Part shown: piece by piece, positions 1-7,927 of the stretch
How the letters are laid out: every line of letters starts with the position of its first letter
Numbering within the stretch: the stretch's first letter is position 1
Assembly: GCF_003390375.1 (NCBI RefSeq)
Contig: NZ_QUOT01000001.1
Span: 186,001-250,000 of the forward strand
Length of the DNA stretch: 64,000 bases
Reading direction: 5' to 3'
Origin: Thalassotalea euphylliae
GTDB lineage: Bacteria > Pseudomonadota > Gammaproteobacteria > Enterobacterales > Alteromonadaceae
Program-made: the position numbers and the translations under genes
Notes under the pieces: generated by a model
The model's database searches: none
Told to the model about the DNA's origin: nothing
What the model saw: only the letters and a program-made list of their open reading frames with translations

Positions 1-62
1 CACGTCAAGCATCATTGATGATGGGATTCAAGAACTCAATATTAGGATCAGGTAACAATTTT

Positions 63-1139
63 ATGGTCAGGTTTTTTAAAGACTGGTATACGCGCAAGTT
101 TTCAGATCCGCATGCCGTCACGCTCGTGGTTATTCTGGTGACGGCGTTTTTGGCGGTCTATTTCCTAAGCAGCTTGCTAATGCCAGTATTTGTGGCAATG
201 GCGATTGCCTTCTTACTTGATTTGCCAGTTAACCGCTTAACTAATGCCGGAATTAGCCACAGTTGGTCGGTGATTATGGTGGTTGCTGCATTTGTCGGTG
301 TCTCGTTAATCACTTTCTTAGGGTTGATGCCAATAGTGTGGCAGCAAAGCACGAACTTGATGCAAGAAGTGCCGCATATGGTCACGGAAGGTCGTACTTA
401 TTTGATGACGTTACCGGAAAAATATCCAGAAATTGTTCAAGCTGAACAAATAGAGCATATGATTGCGCTGACAAACGACAAATTGTTGGAATGGGGACAA
501 GTGGCGATTGAGGCAACGTTAAACTCACTTTCTGACTTAGTTGCCTTGATTATTTACCTAATACTTGTGCCGATCATGATCTTCTTTTTCCTGAAAGATA
601 AGCGAGAATTACTGACAGGCTTTAGTCGATTTTTACCGAAAGAGCGTCGCATGGCGAGTCAAGTCGGTAAGGAAATGAATCAGCAGATCCTTAACTATAT
701 ACGCGGCAAGTTAATCGAGATATTGATTATTGGCGCAGTCAGTACGGTTACCTTTATTTTCTTAGATTTGCGCTACTCAGTGCTGCTTGGCGTATTGGTT
801 GGTTTGTCTGTACTCGTCCCTTACGTTGGTGCAACACTGGTAACCTTACCTGTGATGTTAGTGGCCTTGTTCCAATTTGGCGTTAGTCCAGAATTTGGAT
901 ACGTAATGCTAGCTTACGGAATTATTCAAGTACTCGACGGTAACTTGCTAGTACCGGTGTTGTTTTCCGAAGCGGTAAACTTACATCCGGTGACCATTAT
1001 CATCGCAGTTATCTTCTTTGGCGGTATGTGGGGCTTTTGGGGCGTATTTTTCGCTATTCCACTGGCAACATTAGTGAAAGCCGTTGTTAATGCTTTTCCA
1101 AATACGCCACTTGACGAGGAGCAGTCTGTGACTGCGTAA
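63..1139 (+). CDS. perM: AI-2E family transporter / PerM-like permease
   Basis: Polytopic inner-membrane protein of the AI-2E/PerM (UPF0118) family. I take the ATG at 63, giving about 358 residues beginning MVRFFKDWY. In-frame starts exist at 18 and 21 but have no better ribosome site, and family members begin close to this point. Hydrophobic segments lie near residues 20-55 and 60-90. A long soluble stretch follows (about 95-155), then a block of membrane segments in the C-terminal half. The late GGMWGFWGVFFAIPLA stretch is typical of the family. The exact substrate of PerM proteins is unsettled; family members act as exporters or Na+/H+ antiporters. In E. coli perM is also near bcp and gcvR, which supports the name. 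A shared terminator separates it from the convergent bcp. Confidence 0.8.
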   Translation: MVRFFKDWYTRKFSDPHAVTLVVILVTAFLAVYFLSSLLMPVFVAMAIAFLLDLPVNRLTNAGISHSWSVIMVVAAFVGVSLITFLGLMPIVWQQSTNLMQEVPHMVTEGRTYLMTLPEKYPEIVQAEQIEHMIALTNDKLLEWGQVAIEATLNSLSDLVALIIYLILVPIMIFFFLKDKRELLTGFSRFLPKERRMASQVGKEMNQQILNYIRGKLIEILIIGAVSTVTFIFLDLRYSVLLGVLVGLSVLVPYVGATLVTLPVMLVALFQFGVSPEFGYVMLAYGIIQVLDGNLLVPVLFSEAVNLHPVTIIIAVIFFGGMWGFWGVFFAIPLATLVKAVVNAFPNTPLDEEQSVTA

Positions 1140-1181
1140 CGCCGTTAAATTGGGCGCATAACTTAGCTTCACGTAAAAATA

Positions 1182-1220
1182 AAAAAGCCCTGCTTGTTAA
1201 ACTACCAAGCAGGGCTTTTT
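1182..1220. terminator. Bidirectional intrinsic terminator between perM and bcp
   Basis: A perfect stem AAAAAGCCCTGCTTG / CAAGCAGGGCTTTTT closes a loop of about nine bases. A-tract and T-tract flank it, so it can end transcription from both convergent genes. Confidence 0.9.
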
Positions 1221-1253
1221 GTCTGTAAAAGGTAAATGTAACCAGTAATAAGC

Positions 1254-1724
1254 TTATACTTGGTTAAGTACTTCTAATACGACCTCGTGATGGTTTTTCG
1301 TTTTAAACTTGTTAAATACGTGACTAATTTTACCGTCTAAGCCAATTAAAAAACTTAAACGGTGAATACCGTCGTATTCTTTGCCCATAAACTTTTTCAA
1401 TCCCCAAACACCGAAGTCATCAGCCACTTTGTGATCTACATCTGATAATAAGGTGAAGTTAAGCTCGTCGCGTTGGCAAAATTTATCTAGACGTTTGCTT
1501 TCATCAGGGCTAATACCAAAGACAACAGTGTTTAGATTGTCTAGCTCAGTTTTACTATCTCTTAATCCTTGTGCCTGCACTGTACAGCCAGGTGTCATTG
1601 CTTTTGGGTAAAAGTATACAAGCACTTGCTGTTTGCCGATGTAATCTTGTAATGATACTCCGTCGCCGTTTTGGTCAGGTAACGTAAATAATGGGGCAGT
1701 ATCGCCAACTTGTAGTGTATTCAT
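1254..1724 (-). CDS. bcp: Thioredoxin-dependent peroxiredoxin Bcp (BCP/PrxQ)
   Basis: A 156-residue AhpC/TSA-fold peroxiredoxin that reduces hydroperoxides with thiols. The peroxidatic cysteine is C47 in YPKAMTPGCTVQ, with the conserved P-x3-T-x2-C signature. The E. coli protein has its resolving cysteine five residues later (CTVQACGLRD). Here that position is Gln52 (CTVQAQGLRD), so the usual intramolecular disulfide cannot form. Another cysteine lies near residue 83 (KFCQRD). Length and the rest of the fold are normal. It is transcribed in the same direction as gcvR, 59 bases downstream of it, as in E. coli. Confidence 0.93.
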   Translation of the reverse strand: MNTLQVGDTAPLFTLPDQNGDGVSLQDYIGKQQVLVYFYPKAMTPGCTVQAQGLRDSKTELDNLNTVVFGISPDESKRLDKFCQRDELNFTLLSDVDHKVADDFGVWGLKKFMGKEYDGIHRLSFLIGLDGKISHVFNKFKTKNHHEVVLEVLNQV

Positions 1725-1783
1725 ATCTAAATCCTGCGTTATATTTGTTATAGCATTGCTGATGGTTGCACGTAGCCGCCTAG

Positions 1784-2296
1784 CTACTGCTTATGGATAC
1801 AACCTTGAATATCGAACTGCTGGCAAAGTTCTAAAAAGTCAGTTTCGATAGTATCAATACTCGTGTCTTGATTGACCGTAAATTCAATGCTGGCACTCAT
1901 ATTGTTGGTAACAGGGTCAATATCTGACTTTAATGACGAGATATCTATCTGTCGATTTGCAAAAAAAGCGGTAACCGCTTTTAAAATACCAGGCTGATCA
2001 ATACCCGTGTATTCTGCCGAGTACATTTGAGTCTTATCGAGCACATGGTAGCCAGAGGTACGTTTCATCATGGTGATAAGTTCAAGCTCAACGGCCATGG
2101 TGGGCAAACGCGCTTCAATTTGATTGATGGCACGCATGTCGCCTTGCAGTAACATGATGAAGGAAAATTCTTTACCAAATATCGCCATACGACTGTCAAG
2201 AATATTACATTCACACTCGCTTGCTAGGTTAGTAAGCTCACTGACACTACCGTTTCTATCTGCGCCCATGGCAGTTAGTACAAGATATTGAGACAT
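1784..2296 (-). CDS. gcvR: Glycine cleavage system transcriptional repressor GcvR
   Basis: 170 residues with two ACT domains (about 1-80 and 90-168). In E. coli GcvR binds GcvA and blocks activation of the glycine-cleavage operon when glycine is low. Family features are the N-terminal LVLTAMGADRNGSVSELTNL, the SRMAIFGKEFSFIMLLQG segment, and a second ACT beginning YSAEYTGIDQPGILKAVT. It has no DNA-binding domain, as expected. gcvA and gcvTHP are not in this window. It is divergent from dapA, with a 204-base spacer that must hold both promoters, and is followed by bcp. Confidence 0.92.
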   Translation of the reverse strand: MSQYLVLTAMGADRNGSVSELTNLASECECNILDSRMAIFGKEFSFIMLLQGDMRAINQIEARLPTMAVELELITMMKRTSGYHVLDKTQMYSAEYTGIDQPGILKAVTAFFANRQIDISSLKSDIDPVTNNMSASIEFTVNQDTSIDTIETDFLELCQQFDIQGCIHKQ

Positions 2297-2500
2297 TCGT
2301 CGCCGTTTTTTGAATAAATAAAGGGCGGCATTGTAACTTACTTAACCTTAAATTATTAGTTACCTACAAAAAATTATCGCTAGTGGTGGAATTATCGCCA
2401 CAAATCACCGACTAAGCGGCTTTCACCTTGTTATTAGCATGGCTGGCAAGTACCATGAGCGCAGTTTGTTGTAATGAAAATAGTTAACAAGTTTACGGGT

Positions 2501-3403
2501 ATGTTTAGAGGAAGCATTGTCGCTTTAATTACGCCATTTACCGAGCAAGGGAAAATAGACTATAGCGCCTTAGCTCAGTTGATTGATTGGCATATAGCTC
2601 AAGGTTCGCAAGGGTTGGTAATTGCTGGAACAACGGGTGAGTCTGCAACCTTATCAGATAATGAAAAAATTGAGCTGGCCCGCTTTAGCGCAAAACAGAG
2701 CGCAAAACATAATGCAGGGCGAATTCCAGTGCTTGTCGGTAATGGTTGCAATGCCACAGCGCACGCTGTTGAACTTACTAAGCAACTCAACGATACCGGT
2801 ATCGATGGCTACTTAACGGTCACCCCGTATTACAACAAGCCAACTGAACAAGGCTTACTAGCACACTACAGCGCGATTAACTCAGCAAGCGAATTACCCA
2901 TACTGCTTTACAATGTGCCAAGTCGCACGAGTTGTGATTTATCGCCAAAGCTTGTCAGCCTGCTTGCGGAACTATCTCACGTTTGCGGCATCAAAGATGC
3001 GTCAGGTGAACTATCTCGCATAGATGAACATCGCCAGTTATGCCCAGAAAACTTCGCGCTGCTTAGCGGTGACGACGAATCTGGCACAGAGTTTTGTAAA
3101 CTCGGTGGTGACGGTGTAATATCAGTGACCGCTAATGTGATGCCAAAGGCAATGGCGCAAATACAGCAGCTTATAGAACAAGAAAAATTCCAGCAAGCTG
3201 AGTTAATTGACCAGCAGTTGGCAAAATTACATAAAAATTTATTTGTTGAGTCAAATCCAATCCCAGTTAAGTGGGCGATGAGCGCAATAAACCGTTTACC
3301 TAGCGCCCATATGCGTTTGCCTTTATGCCAATTAACTCCTGCAGGGCAGGCTGTTATGTCGGCAACGTTAACTGACTTAACACAACATTTTCAGGAGATT
3401 TAA
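2501..3403 (+). CDS. dapA: 4-hydroxy-tetrahydrodipicolinate synthase
   Basis: Condenses pyruvate with aspartate semialdehyde, the first committed step to diaminopimelate and lysine. It is a class I aldolase TIM barrel. Visible motifs are GTTGESATL, the tyrosine motif LLYNVPSRT and the Schiff-base lysine in GIKDASGE. An upstream ATG at 2474 would add nine residues (MKIVNKFTG), but homologues begin MFxGSIVALITPF, so the ATG at 2501 (300 aa) is preferred. Neither start has a strong Shine-Dalgarno. The stop overlaps the bamC start by one base, so the two are translationally coupled, the same pair as in E. coli. Confidence 0.95.
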   Translation: MFRGSIVALITPFTEQGKIDYSALAQLIDWHIAQGSQGLVIAGTTGESATLSDNEKIELARFSAKQSAKHNAGRIPVLVGNGCNATAHAVELTKQLNDTGIDGYLTVTPYYNKPTEQGLLAHYSAINSASELPILLYNVPSRTSCDLSPKLVSLLAELSHVCGIKDASGELSRIDEHRQLCPENFALLSGDDESGTEFCKLGGDGVISVTANVMPKAMAQIQQLIEQEKFQQAELIDQQLAKLHKNLFVESNPIPVKWAMSAINRLPSAHMRLPLCQLTPAGQAVMSATLTDLTQHFQEI

Positions 3404-4488
3404 TGAGTCGTCGTAGTCTTTTATTATCGGTATTAGCACTTTCCGTTTCGGCATGTAGTAGTGTTCGTCATAACCAAGCTTCCGGCGATTTTGAATATGC
3501 AACTGGTGAGGAAGCAACGCCATTAGTCGTGCCGCAGTCGCTAGATAAGCCAGCAGCGAAGAGCGACTTTAAGGTTGCTAATGTTAAAAATACCCAAGGT
3601 CCAGTGGGTCAAGCTGTTGATGTTCGAGCACCATCGCTGGTTTTGCCTATCGCAGCATCTTCGCGTGTTGTGCCAGAAAATGATGATGCCATTATTTGGT
3701 TTGATAAAGTGCTTGAAGACAAGGACTTGGCACAATTCATTGAATTAGCCGTTAAAGATACCTTGCTGGAAAGCAGTGTTGAGTTTAATAGCCTTGCTGA
3801 TAAACCGTTATCATTTGAGTCTGATTGGTTTCACAGTGAAGAAGAGTCAGGCTGGATTTTCAAACAAGTAGACGCCTCTGAAAGTATGCGTTTTCGCTTT
3901 GACCTAACAACTAAGCCGCATGGCCGTAGCGTTTCATTGCAAGTTTCCATGATTGACTACATGAAAACCGACCAATCAGGTTCAACTAAAACACCAAACA
4001 TTATTGACAAGCATCGCGCTGAAATGGCGTTGCTTAACGAAATTACGGCAACTGTTGATTATAAATATCGATTGCAACAACGAGAAAATCGCTTAATGCG
4101 CGCTAATCAAAAGTTAGTCACTGTTGGTGAAAATCCTCAGGGTGAAGCGGCTTACGTGGTTGAAATGGAAACAGACTTGTTATGGTCAAACCTACCGATC
4201 TTTTTTGAACGATACGGTTTTGATATTGCAGATTTGAATGAAAGCAAAAAGATTTACTTTGTTGACTTCACGCAACCAGATATTAGCCTTTGGGACCGAA
4301 TTTGGGGCGATGATGTGCCAGTTATTGAACTTAGCAATGCCAGCTATCAATTCCACTTGAAACCCTTGGCTGAATCACAAAGCACTGCACTAACCATTTA
4401 CAATAGTGAACAACAAGCATTAACGAAAGAAGTGTTAGAGCAAATCTTCCCAGTAATGGAACCTGCGCTTTCTTTCCGAGATTTGTAA
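3403..4488 (+). CDS. bamC: Outer membrane assembly lipoprotein BamC
   Basis: Accessory lipoprotein of the BAM complex that inserts beta-barrel proteins in the outer membrane. The 361-residue product has a lipoprotein signal with lipobox LSVSAC, cysteine 18 being the lipidation site. A long unstructured N-terminal stretch then leads to two helix-grip domains (about 95-215 and 245-360). Start ATG overlaps the dapA stop, with AGGAG just upstream inside dapA. A terminator follows. Sequence conservation of BamC is low, so the call rests on lipobox, length, domain layout and the dapA-bamC gene order. Confidence 0.9.
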   Translation: MSRRSLLLSVLALSVSACSSVRHNQASGDFEYATGEEATPLVVPQSLDKPAAKSDFKVANVKNTQGPVGQAVDVRAPSLVLPIAASSRVVPENDDAIIWFDKVLEDKDLAQFIELAVKDTLLESSVEFNSLADKPLSFESDWFHSEEESGWIFKQVDASESMRFRFDLTTKPHGRSVSLQVSMIDYMKTDQSGSTKTPNIIDKHRAEMALLNEITATVDYKYRLQQRENRLMRANQKLVTVGENPQGEAAYVVEMETDLLWSNLPIFFERYGFDIADLNESKKIYFVDFTQPDISLWDRIWGDDVPVIELSNASYQFHLKPLAESQSTALTIYNSEQQALTKEVLEQIFPVMEPALSFRDL

Positions 4489-4519
4489 GCGTAATACTGA
4501 GTGTTAATAAGTAATAAAT

Positions 4520-4552
4520 AGCAAAAAACTCAGTTTATCGGAGTTTTTTGCT
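4520..4552 (+). terminator. Intrinsic terminator after bamC
   Basis: Stem AGCAAAAAACTC / GAGTTTTTTGCT around a nine-base loop, followed by a short T-run. It lies 32 bases past the bamC stop. Confidence 0.8.
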
Positions 4553-4641
4553 TTTAAGTAATTGTTTCTCCAGAATGATGGCGTCGTCTAGTGCTTGTTA
4601 TTTAGGTTATTACACTGCTTACGCGCAAAAACTTAAGCGGT

Positions 4642-4842
4642 TTATAAGTTTTTTGTTTTATTAAAGCTAGGTAACGCGTCATCTTGCGCTTTTTTCGGAC
4701 TGCGCGGTAAGGTTTCTTCCAAATCGTTCAAGCCTTTTTTACGCATCGGCTTTTGTGCTGTTTTATGCACTGTACTAAAGTTACCAACGATAAATAAAAA
4801 TACCGCCACGATAATTAGAATAACTACCCAATGATTATCCAT
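4642..4842 (-). CDS. DUF2897 family small membrane protein
   Basis: 66 residues with one N-terminal membrane helix (VVILIIVAVFLFIVGNF) and a basic, proline- and lysine-containing cytoplasmic tail. Size and layout match the gammaproteobacterial DUF2897 family, whose function is unknown. I choose the ATG at 4842 because GGAG lies the right distance upstream; a TTG five codons earlier would use that same GGAG as codon two. It overlaps the end of the upstream M15 peptidase gene by eight bases, so the two are probably co-translated. Confidence 0.75.
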   Translation of the reverse strand: MDNHWVVILIIVAVFLFIVGNFSTVHKTAQKPMRKKGLNDLEETLPRSPKKAQDDALPSFNKTKNL

Positions 4843-5527
4843 GCGGATAAGCTCCAATATTCATAATATAAGTGTCGTAGAGTTCGTCTAAATTGCTCAA
4901 AATAGCCGACTTTCCGGCAATTTCTGCCTGTGCAATACAATCGGCTAGGCAATTTAGGGTTAAGCTAGCTTGAAAATCACTAGCACTGTCAAAGTGTGAT
5001 ATATGCCAAGGCTCTACGGCAACGCCACCTCGGTATTTATCGTAAGGAAAGAAAAAACCAAAGTCACTAGCGTGTTTAGCAAGCCATGTACTTAATCGGT
5101 GCATTGGCCCACCTGCTTGGTATTCCCATTGCTCAAGCTTGAGCGCTTGATTGTCGCCAAGTAGGTTGCTTGCGTAAACATCTAGGTCTGTACCCCAATG
5201 GTGGCGGCTGGCGCCAGGCAGGGCAGAGAATAACATAATTGCCTTTATTTTTTCTAAATCGCTACGCGAGCTCATATTGACTGCTTGCTCATTGATATCA
5301 AGCACTGGCAGTTCGCCATGAAACTTTCTATTCCAGATGCTCAACTGTCGCTCGAAAGAGCGGAAGCTGCTGGCAAGTGTTAATGTTAGTTGCTCGTGAG
5401 CAGCGGCCTCAACCATGGATTGCCAAGCATGGTACACCTGATGGTTTATACCGTGACGTTCATCCAGCCATTGAATATGCTGGGCTTCTATACCTGTTAC
5501 CGTTGTTACAGTTATCGATTTAGTCAA
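4835..5527 (-). CDS. M15B-family D-Ala-D-Ala carboxypeptidase (VanY/LdcB-like)
   Basis: A 230-residue zinc peptidase probably acting on peptidoglycan stem peptides. The family zinc motif S-x-H-x6-D is seen as SRHHWGTDLD (H109, D116). The C-terminal catalytic Glu and zinc His appear in EPWHISH. There is no obvious signal peptide, so the location is uncertain. The start is a TTG at 5527 with a weak purine-rich GAG upstream; the next in-frame Met is residue 38, inside the domain. The gene lies in a cluster with dapE, another gene of the peptidoglycan-precursor pathway. Exact cleavage specificity (DD or LD) cannot be read from sequence. Confidence 0.8.
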   Translation of the reverse strand: MTKSITVTTVTGIEAQHIQWLDERHGINHQVYHAWQSMVEAAAHEQLTLTLASSFRSFERQLSIWNRKFHGELPVLDINEQAVNMSSRSDLEKIKAIMLFSALPGASRHHWGTDLDVYASNLLGDNQALKLEQWEYQAGGPMHRLSTWLAKHASDFGFFFPYDKYRGGVAVEPWHISHFDSASDFQASLTLNCLADCIAQAEIAGKSAILSNLDELYDTYIMNIGAYPHG

Positions 5528-5614
5528 ATTTCACTCGTTTATACAATTCGCTAAGTGCCTTTGTGAGCCTTATTCGGTTTATTTTACATTGCTGAAAAGG
5601 TTGTTTTAGGCATG

Positions 5615-6760
5615 CTAATCAGCGCCTTTGGTGCACAAAATATTGACCATGCTGTGATAATAAATATCGACAAGCTTAATTAAATCGTCACAAGAAACGC
5701 ATTCATTCACTTGATGAATGGTCGCATTGCACGGACCAAGTTCAATAACTTCAGCACCTGTAGGTGCAATAAAGCGACCGTCAGAGGTGCCGCCAGATGT
5801 TGAAAGCTCAGTTGCTTGCCCAGTTACCTGTTCAATCGCATTGACCACGCCGTCCAATAGTACACCAGGTTCGGTAATAAAGGGTTTGCCGTTGTATGTC
5901 CATTTAATGTCGTAATCAAGCTGGTGACGCGTCAGGATTTCATTAACGCGGTTAACAATCGTTTGGTCGTCTAATTCCGTGCTGTAACGTAAATTAAACA
6001 GCGCAGTTAGCTGACCCGGTACGACATTGGTTGCCCCCGTGCCACTGTGGATATTGGTTAACTGAAAACTGGTGGCAGGAAAGTAATCATTACCTTGATC
6101 CCACTCAGTTTGACTAAGCTCAGCTAATGCAGGGGCGGCAAGGTGAATAGGGTTAATGACATGATCAGGGTAAGCAACGTGACCTTGTTTGCCTTTGATC
6201 ACTAACTCGCCAGAAATAGAGCCACGACGCCCATTTTTAACGACATCACCTACTTGGTGCGAACTTGATGGCTCACCGACAATGCAGTGATCTATCTTTT
6301 CATTGCGTGCTTCAAGCGTGTCAATGACGCGTGTGGTGCCATTGATAAACGGTCCTTCTTCGTCACTGGTAATCAAAAAGCTAATAGAACCCTGATGATC
6401 TGGATGATCGGTAACAAAGCGCTCAGTGGCGATTATCATTGCAGCCAGCGAACCTTTCATATCGGCAGCGCCACGACCGTAAAGCATATTATTATGAATA
6501 ACAGGGGTAAAAGGCGCAGTGTGCCATTGCGTCAAGTCACCGGGTGGCACAACATCGGTATGGCCAGCGAAGCAAAACAGCGGTTGCTGTTGGCCTTTTC
6601 GTGCCCACATATTGGTTGTGTCTTCAAACACTAAACTTTCAACATCAAAGCCGAGCGGTGCTAACCGCTCAGCCATTAACTGCTGGCAACCTGCGTCTTC
6701 TGGTGTAACAGATTCACGTGCAATTAGCGCTTTCGCAAGCTCAATAACAGGATGGTTCAT
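5615..6760 (-). CDS. dapE: Succinyl-diaminopimelate desuccinylase
   Basis: A dinuclear-zinc M20 hydrolase that removes succinate from N-succinyl-LL-diaminopimelate in lysine/DAP synthesis. Full length at 381 residues. Metal and catalytic motifs are in order: CFAGHTDVVPPGD, GRGAADMKGSLAAM, ITSDEEGPF, GEPSSSHQVGD and the C-terminal NATIHQVNE. The start overlaps the yffB stop by four bases (ATGA), showing translational coupling with yffB as in E. coli. Confidence 0.96.
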   Translation of the reverse strand: MNHPVIELAKALIARESVTPEDAGCQQLMAERLAPLGFDVESLVFEDTTNMWARKGQQQPLFCFAGHTDVVPPGDLTQWHTAPFTPVIHNNMLYGRGAADMKGSLAAMIIATERFVTDHPDHQGSISFLITSDEEGPFINGTTRVIDTLEARNEKIDHCIVGEPSSSHQVGDVVKNGRRGSISGELVIKGKQGHVAYPDHVINPIHLAAPALAELSQTEWDQGNDYFPATSFQLTNIHSGTGATNVVPGQLTALFNLRYSTELDDQTIVNRVNEILTRHQLDYDIKWTYNGKPFITEPGVLLDGVVNAIEQVTGQATELSTSGGTSDGRFIAPTGAEVIELGPCNATIHQVNECVSCDDLIKLVDIYYHSMVNILCTKGAD

Positions 6761-7104
6761 GATAAAAATGTGTCAGCGAAAGTATCTGCTTTAAAGCCTA
6801 CCACAACTTGTTCGTTAATAAGTGTGACTGGGCGTTTGATGAGCGTAGGCTCTGCCAGCATAGCGGCTTTGGCAGTGGCTTCGTTTAGGTTATTTTTAAT
6901 ATCGTCTGCTAAGTTGCGAAAACTGGTACTGCGTTTATTAAGTAATTGCTCCCAAGTTGCTTTTTCAAGCAAAGAGGTCAGTAGTTCGTCACTTAGGCCG
7001 TCTTTGCGAAAGTCATGGAAGTCGTGCTCAATATTTTGCTCTGCTAACCATTTTCTTGCTTTTTTTACTGTGTCGCAGTTTGGAATGCCGTATAGGGTTG
7101 TCAT
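6757..7104 (-). CDS. yffB: ArsC-family reductase YffB
   Basis: A 115-residue thioredoxin-fold protein of the ArsC/Spx/YffB group. The single conserved cysteine is C10 in YGIPNCDTVKKARKWL. The RKDGL and IKRPVTL segments are characteristic of the family. E. coli YffB is thought to act as a glutathione-dependent thiol reductase rather than a true arsenate reductase; its substrate is unknown. It overlaps dapE by four bases and follows the ACT-domain gene by one base, so the three form one operon. Confidence 0.88.
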   Translation of the reverse strand: MTTLYGIPNCDTVKKARKWLAEQNIEHDFHDFRKDGLSDELLTSLLEKATWEQLLNKRSTSFRNLADDIKNNLNEATAKAAMLAEPTLIKRPVTLINEQVVVGFKADTFADTFLS

Positions 7105-7105
7105 G

Positions 7106-7519
7106 TTAGTCTCTTATAATGCTGTAATTATTATGGCCAAGGGCATCAATGGCTTTATTGATTAGGTTATCTTTCACCAGAATATAATCAGTGTCGAACG
7201 TCGAAATCGCGAATATACTGATTTTCTCAGCCGCTAGAATACTTGAAATACGGGATAAAATACCCGTTAGGCTAAAGCCCAAAGGGCCGACAACTTCCAA
7301 AGCTCGCCAATCTTTTTCCACATCTTCACTGTCCAGTGTAATGGATTGCGGCAACACCAATGATACTTCGTCGTAAGTTTTGGCAATAAAGTAAATAGGC
7401 GCTGAAAAAGCTTCCGGTGGAATGGTACTTTCTGGCGCTAAACTATGTATCGCAAAGGTTTCCGAGAGCAATTGTAATGTCAGAGTGTTACTGGTCATAT
7501 TTGCGTCTATTGTCGGCAT
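7106..7519 (-). CDS. ACT domain-containing protein (two ACT folds)
   Basis: 137 residues without a catalytic domain. The C-terminal half, ending near the stop, is an ACT domain of the aspartokinase/CASTOR type (VVGPLGFSLTGILSRISSILAAEKISIFAISTFDTDYILV). The N-terminal half (about 10-65) looks like a diverged ACT-like partner (PIYFIAKTYDEVSLVLP). A second ATG at residue 8 is an alternative start; neither has a clear ribosome site. As the first gene of the yffB-dapE operon it could bind an amino acid such as lysine and modulate a partner, but that is inference. Confidence 0.75.
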   Translation of the reverse strand: MPTIDANMTSNTLTLQLLSETFAIHSLAPESTIPPEAFSAPIYFIAKTYDEVSLVLPQSITLDSEDVEKDWRALEVVGPLGFSLTGILSRISSILAAEKISIFAISTFDTDYILVKDNLINKAIDALGHNNYSIIRD

Positions 7520-7927
7520 TAAAGAGTTTGTATCTTAGCAAGTTTTACTGCCGTTGACTAACCGCTGGTTTTAGCGTTTTGTATACAAGAATTATAGTTT
7601 TATGCAGTTAAGCGTAATTTTGAGTGAAAACACGTAAAAAGCTTAGGTAAAGATCGCGTTTTAACGCCAGTAAATTGCCAAGTTGCTCAAATTGGGTAAA
7701 AAATGATATCCACAAAACCTGTGGATAAGTTTGTTAGCAAACCATGGGAAAGATTTAAAGTTTTTGAATTATAAAGGAAAATATAATGGCTCGTTTTTTG
7801 ACTAGTTAAACATCAGCAAAAAACAGGATAAAAGGGTTAAAAATAGCGGCTTTTGTCAAAGCCGCTACAATTTGGTGCATCATTACCAATTAAATTGGCT
7901 TGATATGGCGAAAAGTGTCAGACTTTT
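7520..7927. other. Intergenic region with inverted DnaA-box-like pair
   Basis: 408 bases with no credible gene. It separates the ACT-gene promoter from the end of pta. It contains the perfect inverted repeat TATCCACA-AAACC-TGTGGATA (7707-7727). The right half, read TTATCCACA on the minus strand, is an exact DnaA-box consensus; the left half is ATATCCACA. The pta terminator lies at its right end. The remainder is AT-rich without other recognisable structure. Confidence 0.6.
7839..7867 (-). terminator. Intrinsic terminator of ackA-pta
   Basis: On the minus strand a stem TAGCGGCTTT / AAAAGCCGCTA with a three-base loop is followed by TTTTTAA. It lies about 60 bases after the pta stop. Confidence 0.85.
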
